From positions 203,057 to 267,056 of the forward strand of contig NZ_KQ949080.1 in assembly GCF_001514305.1 (NCBI RefSeq): a stretch of DNA of 64,000 bases. The letters run 5' to 3'. Within the stretch, counting starts at the first letter, position 1; each line of letters starts with the position of its first letter. Below are positions 34,060 to 42,597 of the stretch, piece by piece. The position numbers were made by a program, and so were the translations under genes. This DNA is from Streptomyces dysideae (GTDB lineage Bacteria; Actinomycetota; Actinomycetes; Streptomycetales; Streptomycetaceae). The notes under the pieces were generated by a model. It saw only the letters and a list, made by a program, of their open reading frames with translations, did no database searches and had not been told where the DNA came from.

Positions 34060-35804
34060 GCGCCCGCGGACGCAAGGCTTCGCTGCCCCCGGCCGATCAC
34101 AGTCGCCCCGAGTCACTGGCCTTCGACAGGCTGACGGTTCGTCACTACAACTCGGACGGCCGGGTCAAGGAGTACGACTTCTCTGCCCTGCCGGTGGCCG
34201 AGCCGCTGCAGCGCTCGCTCGCCGCGTTGTTCGCCGCCCGGTGCGCCAGCTCCTGGACCCGCCATGGCACCTCGAAGAGCGTTCACGCCCACGTGGCCGG
34301 CTTCGCGACGTTTCTTTCGCAGCAGGAACAGCCGCCGCGGGATCTGGACGAGATCTCCGCCGCGTTGGTGAAGCGCTGGTGGCTGAGCGTGCGGACGACC
34401 GCCGGCGGTCGGAAGCTGTTCAGTAGCGTGACGCTTCTGCTGCGGGGCGACGCCCGCCTGCAAACGGGCCCGGTGGTGGAGGAACTCGCCCGGCGCGTCG
34501 GCGATCTTCCCAGCACGCGGCAGTCCTTCAACGAGGCGGACTTCGAACAGGTCAAGCTGGTGGCCCGGCGGATGTTCCGGGCCGCGCTGCTGCGGATCGA
34601 GGACAACGCCCGGCACCTGGAACGCTGGCGAGGCGGGGAGTTCACCTCGGACAGCCGCGAGCGGGAGCTCGGGGAGGCCCTCGATGTCCTTGCCCGAACC
34701 GGCGCACTGCCCCACACCCGAGGGCCCGCCGGTCAGACGACGCTGGCCGGGAGATATCGCCGGGTGCTGGGCGGGGCGACTTCGGAGGTGACGTGGCAGC
34801 GGCTGTTCCTGTCCCGGCGGGAGGCGACCGCGCTGGGGGTGCTGTTGATGGCCGAGTACGGGTGGAACCTGTCGGTGATCGACCGGGCCGTCACGCCCCG
34901 CGCAACCGCCGATCCCGGGATGGACGGGCATCCGACCTACCGCATCCCGCTGGTGAAGTACCGCCGCGGCGCCGGACGCCACTACGAGACGGAGAACGTC
35001 ACCGACAGCGGCGCCGGCTCCCCGGGGCGGTTGATCACCCAGGCCCTGCGGGCGACCCGTTTCGCCCGCGTCCTCGCCGACCGACTCGCCCCGGGCACCG
35101 ACCATTTCGTGGCCTGGCGCACCCACCGCGCCGACAAGACGACCGGCGACATGGAGCGGCCGCTGCCTGTCGGTCCGATCCGGTTCGGCGTCAGCTACGA
35201 CGACGCACGGGACTGGGGGAAGAAAGAGGGCATCGGCGGATCACCGTTCCAGCGGGGACGCCGGACGGTGTTGGCCGTTGAGCGCGGCGAGCGGGCCCAG
35301 CACTCGCAGGAGACCCACGACCGGACTTACGTGCTGCCCGACCAGCGGGTCCAGGCCGCGGCCGTTCCGGTCATCGCGGCCGGCGCCGCCTCCGCTGTCC
35401 GCAAGGCCCGTGAGGCGGTGAAGCTGGCCGCGATGCTGAGCGAGGTCCGCGACCCGGCCCACGCGGAGACCGCGACCGCGGACTGCTCGGACGCCGACGG
35501 CAGTCCCGTCCCGGCCCCGGGCGGAGGCTGCGGCGCTTCGTTCCTGTTGTGTCTGGCCTGCACGAACGCCCGCGTCCACGCCGACCACCATCCGCGGCTC
35601 GGCCACCTGCACCAGGCCCTCACCCAAATGCGGTCCGTGCTGCCCCCATCTGCATGGGAACGGGACTGGGGCGATACACACGCCCGTCTGGAAGACCTGA
35701 AGAACACGATCGGTGACGGCGGTTGGCGGCACGCGCTGGCCCGGATCACCGATGCCGACCGCGAGATCGTCGACCACCTGCTGACCGGGGAGCTCAACCC
35801 GTGA
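34056..35804 (+). CDS. TnpB-like second recombinase
   Basis: This 582-residue protein overlaps the previous stop (GTGA) and is in turn overlapped by the third gene. The fold resembles a tyrosine recombinase with an N-terminal DNA-binding region (about 50-150) and a C-terminal catalytic-like region (QETHDRTYVLPD). The clear arginine and tyrosine boxes of active enzymes are harder to see than in the first gene. A Cys/His segment LLCLACTNARVHADHHPRLGH near residue 510 may bind zinc. Second recombinases of Tn554-type elements are needed for transposition, so this is probably its partner. Confidence 0.7.
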   Translation: MSARGRKASLPPADHSRPESLAFDRLTVRHYNSDGRVKEYDFSALPVAEPLQRSLAALFAARCASSWTRHGTSKSVHAHVAGFATFLSQQEQPPRDLDEISAALVKRWWLSVRTTAGGRKLFSSVTLLLRGDARLQTGPVVEELARRVGDLPSTRQSFNEADFEQVKLVARRMFRAALLRIEDNARHLERWRGGEFTSDSRERELGEALDVLARTGALPHTRGPAGQTTLAGRYRRVLGGATSEVTWQRLFLSRREATALGVLLMAEYGWNLSVIDRAVTPRATADPGMDGHPTYRIPLVKYRRGAGRHYETENVTDSGAGSPGRLITQALRATRFARVLADRLAPGTDHFVAWRTHRADKTTGDMERPLPVGPIRFGVSYDDARDWGKKEGIGGSPFQRGRRTVLAVERGERAQHSQETHDRTYVLPDQRVQAAAVPVIAAGAASAVRKAREAVKLAAMLSEVRDPAHAETATADCSDADGSPVPAPGGGCGASFLLCLACTNARVHADHHPRLGHLHQALTQMRSVLPPSAWERDWGDTHARLEDLKNTIGDGGWRHALARITDADREIVDHLLTGELNP

Positions 35805-36946
35805 CAACGGCCGCCCAGCCCGATCCCTTCCGCCTCCCGCTGCCGAACCCGGCCACGCCGGTCGTCCCCGCCCACCTGGTGGTGGCAGAGCACGCTCACC
35901 TCAACGCCAACTACGGCGCCCTCGTCTGGCCCATGGCCCCGCTGATCGCAGACCCCAGCCAGGGACGCAGGTCGATCTTCTGGGAGAACTGCCCGGCCGC
36001 CTTCCGCGAGGAGTTGCGGCTGGTGGCCTGGACTTTCATCAACGGCGAACTGCGGCGCACGTTCCTCAAGGAGCACGGCGTGCGGATGCGCTCGCGCCTG
36101 TCGGCCGGGGCGACGCCCGCCACGGTCGTCTACTGGATGCAGCTGGCCAGATGGCTGGACAAACGCGGCATTCGCACCCTGGCCGCCTGCGACCGCTCGG
36201 TGCTGCACGAGTACGGCGTGTTCGTACGCGACACCGCGACCGGTCGGCAGGTCGCGGTGAAGACCCTGACCGCGGTGACCCGCTTGTGGGCCTACGACGA
36301 GCTGAGCGCGCGGCCGACGGGGATGGCACGGCCGCCGTGGGACGAGTTCGGCGCGGACGACTACCTGCCCGCCGCCACCTCCTACGGCGGCGAGAACGAG
36401 AGGGAGCCCCTGGCCGAGGAGACGACGGGCCCGCTGCTGGTCTGGGCGATACGCGTGATCGAGGACCTCGCCGACGACATTCTCGCCGCCTGGGCGCAAG
36501 CGCGCCGACTTCGCGACACCGCGACCCGCACGCCGTCGACACCGGCGGGAAGTGCGGCACTCGACGCCTACCTCGACGCGATGACCGCAGTCGGCAAAGC
36601 CCTGCCCGCCGTCGTGCTCAAGGGCAAGAGCCGGCTCGCCTGCATCTACATCGCCGCCAGGACGGGCGCTTCCCTGAACCAGGTGACCGTGCGGAACCAA
36701 CGACGGGGGCTGACACGGTCCGTCGCCGAGCGACCAGGGCCGTGTCCGCTGGACCTGCCGGTGACCGGAAAGATCGCCGGGGCGCCCTGGCGGGAGGTCC
36801 TCGACTTCCACGAGGCCCCCGTCCTGATGCGGCATCTGGGCACCGCCGCGTTCATCATCTGTGCGTACCTGACAGGAATGCGCCCCCAAGAGAACGGGGC
36901 GGAGTTGCATCTGATGCAGCACTCCGCGGGGTTCAAGTACGCGTGA
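35801..36946 (+). pseudogene. Third recombinase, N-terminal half, cut by nested insertion
   Basis: Residues 1-364 (35801-36892) run normally to CAYLTGMRPQE, the box I arginine region. The sequence then continues into 18 unrelated codons (NGAELHLMQHSAGFKYA) and a stop contributed by the nested element. The continuation, starting VLGMRAGCCPD, is at 42598. Joining 36892 to 42598 keeps the frame and gives a protein of about 729 residues. The gene overlaps the previous stop (GTGA). Without the inner element excised, this half cannot be catalytically active because the second catalytic half is on a separate frame. Confidence 0.85.
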
Positions 36947-37033
36947 ATCTGCAGGTGACAGGCGTCTGTTCCGTCATCCTCTCGCACCGTGCACGCGATC
37001 TACCAGCGACTCTTGCGCATGGGTGATGTCATC

Positions 37034-37067
37034 CCAACAATGTTGCACCTAACGCAACGGAGGTTGG
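37034..37067 (+). promoter_or_regulatory. Nested hairpins over the integrase ribosome binding site
   Basis: Two concentric inverted repeats, CCAAC...GTTGG (37034-37038 and 37063-37067) and GTTGC...GCAAC (37042-37046 and 37054-37058), enclose and reach into the GGAGG that precedes the integrase GTG. Folding in mRNA would hide the ribosome binding site. The DNA palindrome could also be an operator for the HTH protein. Confidence 0.5.
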
Positions 37068-37068
37068 A

Positions 37069-38193
37069 GTGGCGAAAGCGGCCGATTTGGCGGGTGCGGC
37101 ACACCTGATGCTCGTGGACGGGATCTCCTACCTGGACCCCGAACCCGTCGTCTTCGAGGCGATGTTGGAGGGGTGGACCAAGCAGCAGCGGGCCCGCTTC
37201 CTGAATTGGGACGGGACCATCAAGCCGCGGCTGTCGCTGGTCCGTCGGTTCGCCGAGTTCTCCAACCAGTACCCGTGGCAATGGCAGTCGGCGGAGTTCG
37301 AGGCGTTCATCGACCACCTGCGGACGAAGACGCCGACGTTCACGGTGGCGAGCGGCCGCAACTACCAGAACCACCTGCGGCTGTTCTGCGAGTACATTAC
37401 TGATCCGCGCTACGACTGGATGTCCGTCTGCCAGCAGCGATTCGGTCAGGTGCCGGTCCAGATCCTGCACGAATGGAACACCGTCAGCCACGTCAGCGAG
37501 TACGAGGGCGATCCGAGCCGCCGGCAGCTGACCTACGACGAGATCCAGGCCCTGTTCGACGCCGCCGACGGACGGGTGGAGGAGATCCGAAAGCGCGGCC
37601 GCAAGGGCGCGTTGACCGCGATGCGCGACTCCGCCCTGCTCAAGACCTACTACGCCTACGGCATGCGTCGCCGGGAGAACATCGGCCTCGACCTCGCCGA
37701 CCTGCGGAGAAACCCGAAGGCCCCGCAGTACAAGCGCCACGGGGCGGTGTTCGTACGCTGGGGCAAGTCCTCCAAGGGCAGCCCACCCAAGCGCCGCACC
37801 ATCTTCACCGTCCCCGAAATGGACTGGATCGTCGACACCCTCGACCACTACCTGACCGATGTCCGGCCCCGGTTCAACGTGGGCAAGCACCCCGCGATCT
37901 GGGTCACCGAACGCTCCGGGCGCCTGTCACGCCGGTCGGCGAACGAAGCCTTCGAAGCCGCCAAACAGGCCGCTGACCTGCCCGAAGAACTCGAATTGCA
38001 CTGCCTGAGACATTCCTATATCACACATTTGACCGAATTTGATTACCCAGAAAAGTTCATCCAAGACCAGGCCGGTCACAGCTATGCCAGCACGACGGCG
38101 CTTTACACCGGTGTCTCGGCCGAGTATCGAAACCGGCTGGTGCACAAGAAGTTGGGCCAGCGATACCCCGGCATCTGGGAGGACCCGAAGTGA
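37069..38193 (+). CDS. Tyrosine integrase of the nested element
   Basis: This 374-residue site-specific recombinase starts at GTG 37069 after GGAGGTTGGA. An N-terminal SAM-like domain (about 50-145) precedes the catalytic domain. That domain has YAYGMRRRENIGL (box I Arg, about residue 202), HCLRHSYITHL (His-x-x-Arg-His) and AGHSYASTTALYTG (catalytic Tyr, about residue 346). It is the classical XerC/D-like member of the trio and probably moves the inner element. The next gene overlaps it (GTGA). The last part (about 37995-38120) is locally AT-richer, with codons such as ATT and AAA not seen elsewhere. Confidence 0.9.
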   Translation: MAKAADLAGAAHLMLVDGISYLDPEPVVFEAMLEGWTKQQRARFLNWDGTIKPRLSLVRRFAEFSNQYPWQWQSAEFEAFIDHLRTKTPTFTVASGRNYQNHLRLFCEYITDPRYDWMSVCQQRFGQVPVQILHEWNTVSHVSEYEGDPSRRQLTYDEIQALFDAADGRVEEIRKRGRKGALTAMRDSALLKTYYAYGMRRRENIGLDLADLRRNPKAPQYKRHGAVFVRWGKSSKGSPPKRRTIFTVPEMDWIVDTLDHYLTDVRPRFNVGKHPAIWVTERSGRLSRRSANEAFEAAKQAADLPEELELHCLRHSYITHLTEFDYPEKFIQDQAGHSYASTTALYTGVSAEYRNRLVHKKLGQRYPGIWEDPK

Positions 38194-38516
38194 TCAAGAA
38201 GATGGGCTACCGCTGGAACCTGCGCAAGCTCATGGCCGACCGGGAGATGTTCCAGACCACCGACCTGGTGCCGCTGCTGGCCGAACGGGGCGTCAATCTC
38301 TCGCGTGAGCAGGTCTTCCGCCTGGTCACGCAGCCGCCGCAGCGGATGTCGATGGACACTCTCGCGGCTCTGTGCGACATCCTCGACTGCCAGCCCAACG
38401 ACCTCATCGAGGTCCAGGTCGTCAACGAAGAGGTACGCAAAACCGCCGACGGCGAGACGCCCGGTCCGCTTCCGGCCGTGCGCCGGACCTCGATCCGGCG
38501 CCCGGAGGGCCTGTGA
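38190..38516 (+). CDS. Cro/C1-type HTH protein
   Basis: This 108-residue protein overlaps the integrase stop (GTGA) and is overlapped by the next gene (GTGA). It has a Cro/C1-like HTH over residues 8-75 (WNLRKLMADREMFQTTDLVPLLAERGVNLSREQVFRLVTQPPQRMSMDTLAALCDILDCQPNDLI). A basic tail follows. Its place between two recombinase genes suggests a directionality or recombination-regulating factor, or a repressor of its own operon. The palindrome upstream of the integrase is a candidate site. Confidence 0.8.
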   Translation: MIKKMGYRWNLRKLMADREMFQTTDLVPLLAERGVNLSREQVFRLVTQPPQRMSMDTLAALCDILDCQPNDLIEVQVVNEEVRKTADGETPGPLPAVRRTSIRRPEGL

Positions 38517-40882
38517 CCGCATCCTCGCCGACCGCCCCGTCGACCGTCGCCCGGCTCGCCGCGCAGGCCGCCCGCATGGAGGCCGCGACGGCCGCCGCCA
38601 TCGGCCAGCTCATCTCGGCGCTGCCGTCGCTCGACGCCCAAGAGGCCGAGGCCGCGCTGGTGGCCGCGGTGCCGATCCCCGTACGCGGGGCGGCGCGCTT
38701 CCTGGAGGAACTGGCTGGACACCTTGCCGCCCGCCCTGACGCGTTGACGTCGGGCAGTTCGCTCTGCCCGCCGGTTCTGCTGCGGCTCGCTGAAGTCCTG
38801 CACGACGCCGGACACCCCGTGGTCCGTCCCGGCTGTGCTCACTGCGGAAAGATCCGGGCTGACCTGCGACAGCTCCGCCCTGAAGGGCGGGTCTGCGGTT
38901 CATGCGACGCTCGAAGCCGCCGTCGCGAAACCTGCGCACGCTGCCACCGTGACGGCCAGCGCGTCGCCGCCCGGCGCCACGACGGGCCGATCTGCAACCG
39001 CTGTTACCGCACCGACCCCGCCACCTTCAAAGAGTGCGCCGACTGCGGCCAGCTCCGGCACCCGGTGGTGCGACGGGACGACGGGCGAGGACTGTGCATC
39101 AACTGTTGGAAACGCCCGACGCATACCTGCGTGATCTGCGGCAAGACCGCGGTCGCCGCCCGTATCGACGCCGACGGCGCGGTCTGCCATCTCTGCTACA
39201 ACCGGCATCGTCGGCCACGACGCCTCTGCGGCCGGTGCGGGCAGCTCAAGCGCATCGCCTGCAACGCACGGGACGGGCAGCCGGACCTCTGCGACGGCTG
39301 CTACCAGGGCCCCGAGGCTGCCTGCTCGATCTGCAGCCGTGTCCGTCCCTGCGTCAGCCGTGACGAAGAGGGCCAGCCGATCTGCGCCACCTGCTACAAG
39401 CGGCACCGCACCGGCGAGACGTGCGCCCGCTGCGGTCGGACCAGGCCGAGCACCACCCGGTGGCCCATCGGGCCGGTCTGCCAGGTCTGCTACACCGCCG
39501 TGCTCCGGTCGCCGACCGAGTGCCCTCGCTGCGGCATCGTCCAGCCGCTGATCGCGCGGGACGACGACGGCGCCGAGGTCTGTGGACCGTGTGTCGGCTT
39601 CGCCGCCGACTACACCTGCAAGCAGTGTGGTCGGGTCGGCAACCCCCACACCCGCGGCCGATGCGCTCACTGCGTCCTCGCCGAGCGGGTCAACACCCTG
39701 CTGGCCGGGCCTGACGGCACGGTCGTCCCACAACTGGAGCCGCTCGCAGTCGCGTTGGCGGACGCTCCCTCACCGTTCCCCGCCATCCAGTGGATCAAGG
39801 AGAGCCCGAACACCAAGCTCCTCGCTCAACTGGCGGCCGAAGGTCGTGAGCTCACCCACGAGCTGCTGGACGAGCTCCCGCCCGACCGGAACCAGCGCTA
39901 CATCCGCCAACTCCTCGTCCACACCGGCATCTTGGACGACCGGAACGAGGACATCGAACGCATCCCCGGCTGGCTGGAGCACGAGCTCGCGGACAAGCCG
40001 CCCGCGCACGCCAACCTCGCCCGCCCGTTCCTGCACTGGTTCCTGCTTCGGCGAGCACGCCAGCGGGCCGCCACTCGCCGCCATCCCGCCTCCGCCGACC
40101 GTGACCTGCGGCGCCGAGTGAGGGTCGCCCTGGACTTTCTGGCCTGGATGGACCAACGCGACTTGGGTCTCGCCGACCTCGCCCAAGAGCACATCGACGA
40201 CTGGATCACTGGAGCCACCAGCCAACGTCGTTACCTGGTCCGATACTTCCTGAAATGGACCACAAGCCGTCGGCTCACACGTGAACTGACCGTCCCCTCC
40301 ATCCCGAGGCAGGAGCCCCAGAACTTCCTCGACGAAGACGATCGATGGCCGCTCCTCCAGCGCTGCCTAATCGACGATGCCCTACCTGCGGACGTCCGGG
40401 CCGCCGGCGCGATCACTCTGCTGTTCGGCCCGTCCACCGAACGCCTTTGCCATCTGACGCCCGAGCACCTCAAGCTCGGTGACAAGCACGCCCACCTGGT
40501 CCTGGGCCGCCACTCGGTACTACTGCCTCCACGACTCGCTGAACTCCTGCGGCGCCTCGCCGAGCAGCCCCAGCTACGGCCGCAGCTCTCACGAGCCCAC
40601 CCGGGCCCTCGATGGCTCTTCCCGGGCATGGTCCCGGGCAAGCCGATCTCGACGCACGGCATGACCCAGAAACTCAACCGGCACGGCATCCCGGTTCGCA
40701 CCGCCCGCAACTCGGCGCTGGCCGCCCTCGCTGCTGATCTCCCCAGCCCGATCCTCGCCGACGTGACCGGGATGCACCGCCACACCGCACTCCGCTGGGT
40801 TACCTACGCCAAACGTGACTGGGCCGAGTACCTCGCTGCACGAGCCGAAGACGACGCCGAGAAGCGAGAAGGAAGGGAATGA
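38513..40882 (+). CDS. Large zinc-ribbon, recombinase-like protein
   Basis: This 789-residue protein has an N-terminal helical part (1-105) and then nine tandem pairs of C-x2-C motifs (about 108-390, for example CAHC/CGSC and CARC/CNRC). A helical linker follows, then a C-terminal domain of tyrosine-recombinase type (about 530-780) with LLFGPSTERLCHLTPEHL for box I, RTARNSALAALAADLPSPILADVTGMH for box II and VTYAKRDW holding the final Tyr. The histidine of the usual HxxR motif is replaced (RTAR). It is the third gene of the integrase/HTH operon. Nine zinc ribbons suggest sequence-specific or guiding DNA binding. Confidence 0.75.
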   Translation: MTASSPTAPSTVARLAAQAARMEAATAAAIGQLISALPSLDAQEAEAALVAAVPIPVRGAARFLEELAGHLAARPDALTSGSSLCPPVLLRLAEVLHDAGHPVVRPGCAHCGKIRADLRQLRPEGRVCGSCDARSRRRETCARCHRDGQRVAARRHDGPICNRCYRTDPATFKECADCGQLRHPVVRRDDGRGLCINCWKRPTHTCVICGKTAVAARIDADGAVCHLCYNRHRRPRRLCGRCGQLKRIACNARDGQPDLCDGCYQGPEAACSICSRVRPCVSRDEEGQPICATCYKRHRTGETCARCGRTRPSTTRWPIGPVCQVCYTAVLRSPTECPRCGIVQPLIARDDDGAEVCGPCVGFAADYTCKQCGRVGNPHTRGRCAHCVLAERVNTLLAGPDGTVVPQLEPLAVALADAPSPFPAIQWIKESPNTKLLAQLAAEGRELTHELLDELPPDRNQRYIRQLLVHTGILDDRNEDIERIPGWLEHELADKPPAHANLARPFLHWFLLRRARQRAATRRHPASADRDLRRRVRVALDFLAWMDQRDLGLADLAQEHIDDWITGATSQRRYLVRYFLKWTTSRRLTRELTVPSIPRQEPQNFLDEDDRWPLLQRCLIDDALPADVRAAGAITLLFGPSTERLCHLTPEHLKLGDKHAHLVLGRHSVLLPPRLAELLRRLAEQPQLRPQLSRAHPGPRWLFPGMVPGKPISTHGMTQKLNRHGIPVRTARNSALAALAADLPSPILADVTGMHRHTALRWVTYAKRDWAEYLAARAEDDAEKREGRE

Positions 40883-40990
40883 CGGAGCGCCGCCGGCCAC
40901 CGTCAGTACGTGTTTTTGAACCCTGGTGCGGTGATCAGCATCTGGGCTCATGCTCTTGTAGAGGAGTTGCAGTGACTGCGTGCTGTGGGT

Positions 40991-41009
40991 GGATGCCGCG
41001 CAGGCATCC
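40991..41009. terminator. Hairpin between convergent genes
   Basis: The perfect 7-bp arms GGATGCC and GGCATCC with a 5-nt loop separate the recombinase operon from the convergent HMA gene. It is a candidate bidirectional terminator without a T-tract. Confidence 0.45.
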
Positions 41010-41043
41010 GAGTTGCGGGGACAGCCACGCCGCCGATGCGGAT

Positions 41044-41259
41044 CTATGTGTCCTCGGTCATGAGCTCGTAGCCTGCTTCCTCGACCGCGGCGCGTACGTC
41101 CGCGGTTTCCAAATCCCTGTCGCCGGTCACCACAACCGTGCCGCTGTCGACGTCCACTGTTACGGCGGCAACGCCGACGATGCGCTCGAGCTCCTCGGTG
41201 ACCGACTCCGCGCAGTGCCCGCAGGCCATGCCCGTGACGGTGTACGTGCTCTCGGTCAC
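41044..41259 (-). CDS. Heavy-metal-associated domain protein (CopZ-like)
   Basis: This 71-residue protein starts at GTG 41259, overlapping the previous stop (GTGA). It is a complete HMA domain: TYTVTGMACGHCAES with the metal-binding CGHC, then SVTEELERIVGV and VDSGTVVVTGDRDLETADVRAAVEEAGYEL. This is the ferredoxin-like copper-binding fold of CopZ chaperones. It probably binds Cu(I) or a similar soft metal in the cytoplasm. No copper ATPase or CsoR-type repressor is encoded in the nested element, so it may serve a host pump. The divergent TetR gene is the likely regulator. Confidence 0.85.
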   Translation of the reverse strand: MTESTYTVTGMACGHCAESVTEELERIVGVAAVTVDVDSGTVVVTGDRDLETADVRAAVEEAGYELMTEDT

Positions 41260-41675
41260 GACGCCGCCTCTTGCCGCTCGCCGCTGCCGTCCACGGGAAC
41301 AGTGCGGGTTGTCATGTGTGCCTGACACATACGCCCTTCGGGGGTGAACTGGCCGAAGAAGTAGACCTCGGTGGCGAGGTCTTTGCCGCGCTGCGAGGAG
41401 TGCAGGGTGTAACGGGCGGCGAGCCGGCCCTCGTCGGCGATGGCCTCGTGCACCTCCATGCGGATGGTGGGCCGGTTCTTGCGGACCGGGCGAGTGTGCG
41501 CGATGAGCTTGTCGCGGTCCATCCGGTGTCCGTCGGCGATCTCGACGATGTCCGGGGTGTGATAGCGGTCGACGATCAGCGCCGCATCCTCGTCCGTCTG
41601 CAGCAAGTCCTCGGTGAAGCAGGTGAAGAAGTCGGCGATGAACTGCTTGGGGTCGGTGTTGCCGAGTGGGCGCAT
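41256..41675 (-). CDS. NTF2/SnoaL-like protein
   Basis: This 139-residue protein from ATG 41675 (GGGAG just before it; GTG 41705 is an alternative) has the cone-shaped SnoaL/NTF2 pattern. FIADFFTCFTEDLLQTDEDAALIVDRYHTPDIVEIADGHRMDRDKLIAHT is followed by strands with RYTLHSSQRGKDLATEVYFFGQF. Members bind small hydrophobic molecules or act as cyclases/isomerases; no catalytic set can be fixed. It is co-transcribed with the HMA gene and divergent from the TetR gene. Confidence 0.7.
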   Translation of the reverse strand: MRPLGNTDPKQFIADFFTCFTEDLLQTDEDAALIVDRYHTPDIVEIADGHRMDRDKLIAHTRPVRKNRPTIRMEVHEAIADEGRLAARYTLHSSQRGKDLATEVYFFGQFTPEGRMCQAHMTTRTVPVDGSGERQEAAS

Positions 41676-41711
41676 GTCACTCCCGTCGGTCGGATGCTCA
41701 CACACGATCTT

Positions 41712-41724
41712 TTACACTCTGTAA
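41712..41724. promoter_or_regulatory. Palindromic operator between TetR and SnoaL-like genes
   Basis: The perfect inverted repeat TTACA-CTC-TGTAA lies in the 88-bp AT-rich gap between the two divergent starts. A further TGTAA half-site is at 41756-41760, next to the TetR start. A TetR dimer bound here could repress both directions. Confidence 0.55.
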
Positions 41725-41763
41725 GATTATGCAGGCTTCGATAAGTTTGGCAACATGTAAGAG

Positions 41764-42378
41764 ATGACGTCTTCCCCCTCCCGAAACCGCCGTGCTGACG
41801 CCCGCCGCAGCAGGGCCGCCATCCTTGATGCCGCAACCCGGGTCCTCAACGCCGAACCCGACGCCAGCCTGGAGACGATCGCCAGCGCCGCGGGCGTGAC
41901 CCGCCCGACCGTCTACGCCCACTTCCCTTCACGGGAGCACCTGCTGCTGGCCGTGGTCGAGCGGATCACTGAGGAGGCCGTCGCGGCCATGGATGCCGCC
42001 GACCTCGGCACCGGCCCCGCCGCGGACGCCCTGATGCGCGTGCTCGATGCCGGCGCACAGGTAACCGGGCGCTACCCCGTACTGCTGCAGGTGATCAGCG
42101 CGCACCCCGTCAGCTCGCAGGCCGACCACGACCGGCACACGCCCGTCGCCGACCGGATCAGACGGGTGATCCAACGCGGCCGGCAGACCGGAGAGTTCGA
42201 CGACCGGCTCCCCGTCGACTGGCTGGTCGCGGCGACCATTAGGCTCGGCCATGCCGCGAGCGAGGAGCAGGACGCCGGCCGCCTGTCCGCCCCGGCCGCA
42301 CAGGACGCCCTCCGCGTCAGCCTTCTCCGCATGCTCGGTGCCACCGCACAAGCAGATTTCTCACCTCGGCTTCGGTGA
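41764..42378 (+). CDS. TetR-family transcriptional regulator
   Basis: This 204-residue protein has the canonical N-terminal HTH: RSRAAILDAATRVLNAEPDASLETIASAAGVTRPTVYAHFPSREHLLLAV (residues 15-64). A helical ligand-binding domain follows. It is divergent from the SnoaL-like/HMA genes over an 88-bp gap with a palindromic operator, so it most likely represses that pair and itself. The ligand is unknown; metal or a hydrophobic compound would fit the cargo. It is the last complete gene of the nested element. Confidence 0.85.
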   Translation: MTSSPSRNRRADARRSRAAILDAATRVLNAEPDASLETIASAAGVTRPTVYAHFPSREHLLLAVVERITEEAVAAMDAADLGTGPAADALMRVLDAGAQVTGRYPVLLQVISAHPVSSQADHDRHTPVADRIRRVIQRGRQTGEFDDRLPVDWLVAATIRLGHAASEEQDAGRLSAPAAQDALRVSLLRMLGATAQADFSPRLR

Positions 42379-42597
42379 GCGCATCGGGCTTCCCCATCTC
42401 ATGATTCCGGGTCGACCATGCGAGCGGCCTCGTCCGCAGCGCGGCGCGGGCCGCGGACGGTGATGGGCGCGAAGGAGCACTTGGCCGTGCTGGTCGAAGC
42501 CGGACCAGAGACGAGCACGGTGGCGCGGGCGCGGCGCACGGAGGCCGCTCAAGCCTCAGGAATAGTGCACAGTTGGAATAACCCCCTCCCGCCAGTA

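Larger units (their letters stand above)
36893..42597. mobile_element. Nested integrative element with recombinase trio and cargo
   Basis: The boundaries are deduced from the point where the third recombinase of the outer transposon breaks (after GAG at 36892) and resumes (GTG at 42598). The element carries an integrase, a small HTH protein, a zinc-ribbon recombinase-like protein, and cargo of an HMA protein, an NTF2-like protein and a TetR regulator. The ends show only loose inverted similarity (GGGCGGAG on the left, GGCGGGAG on the right strand complement), so exact termini are uncertain by a few bases. Confidence 0.75.
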
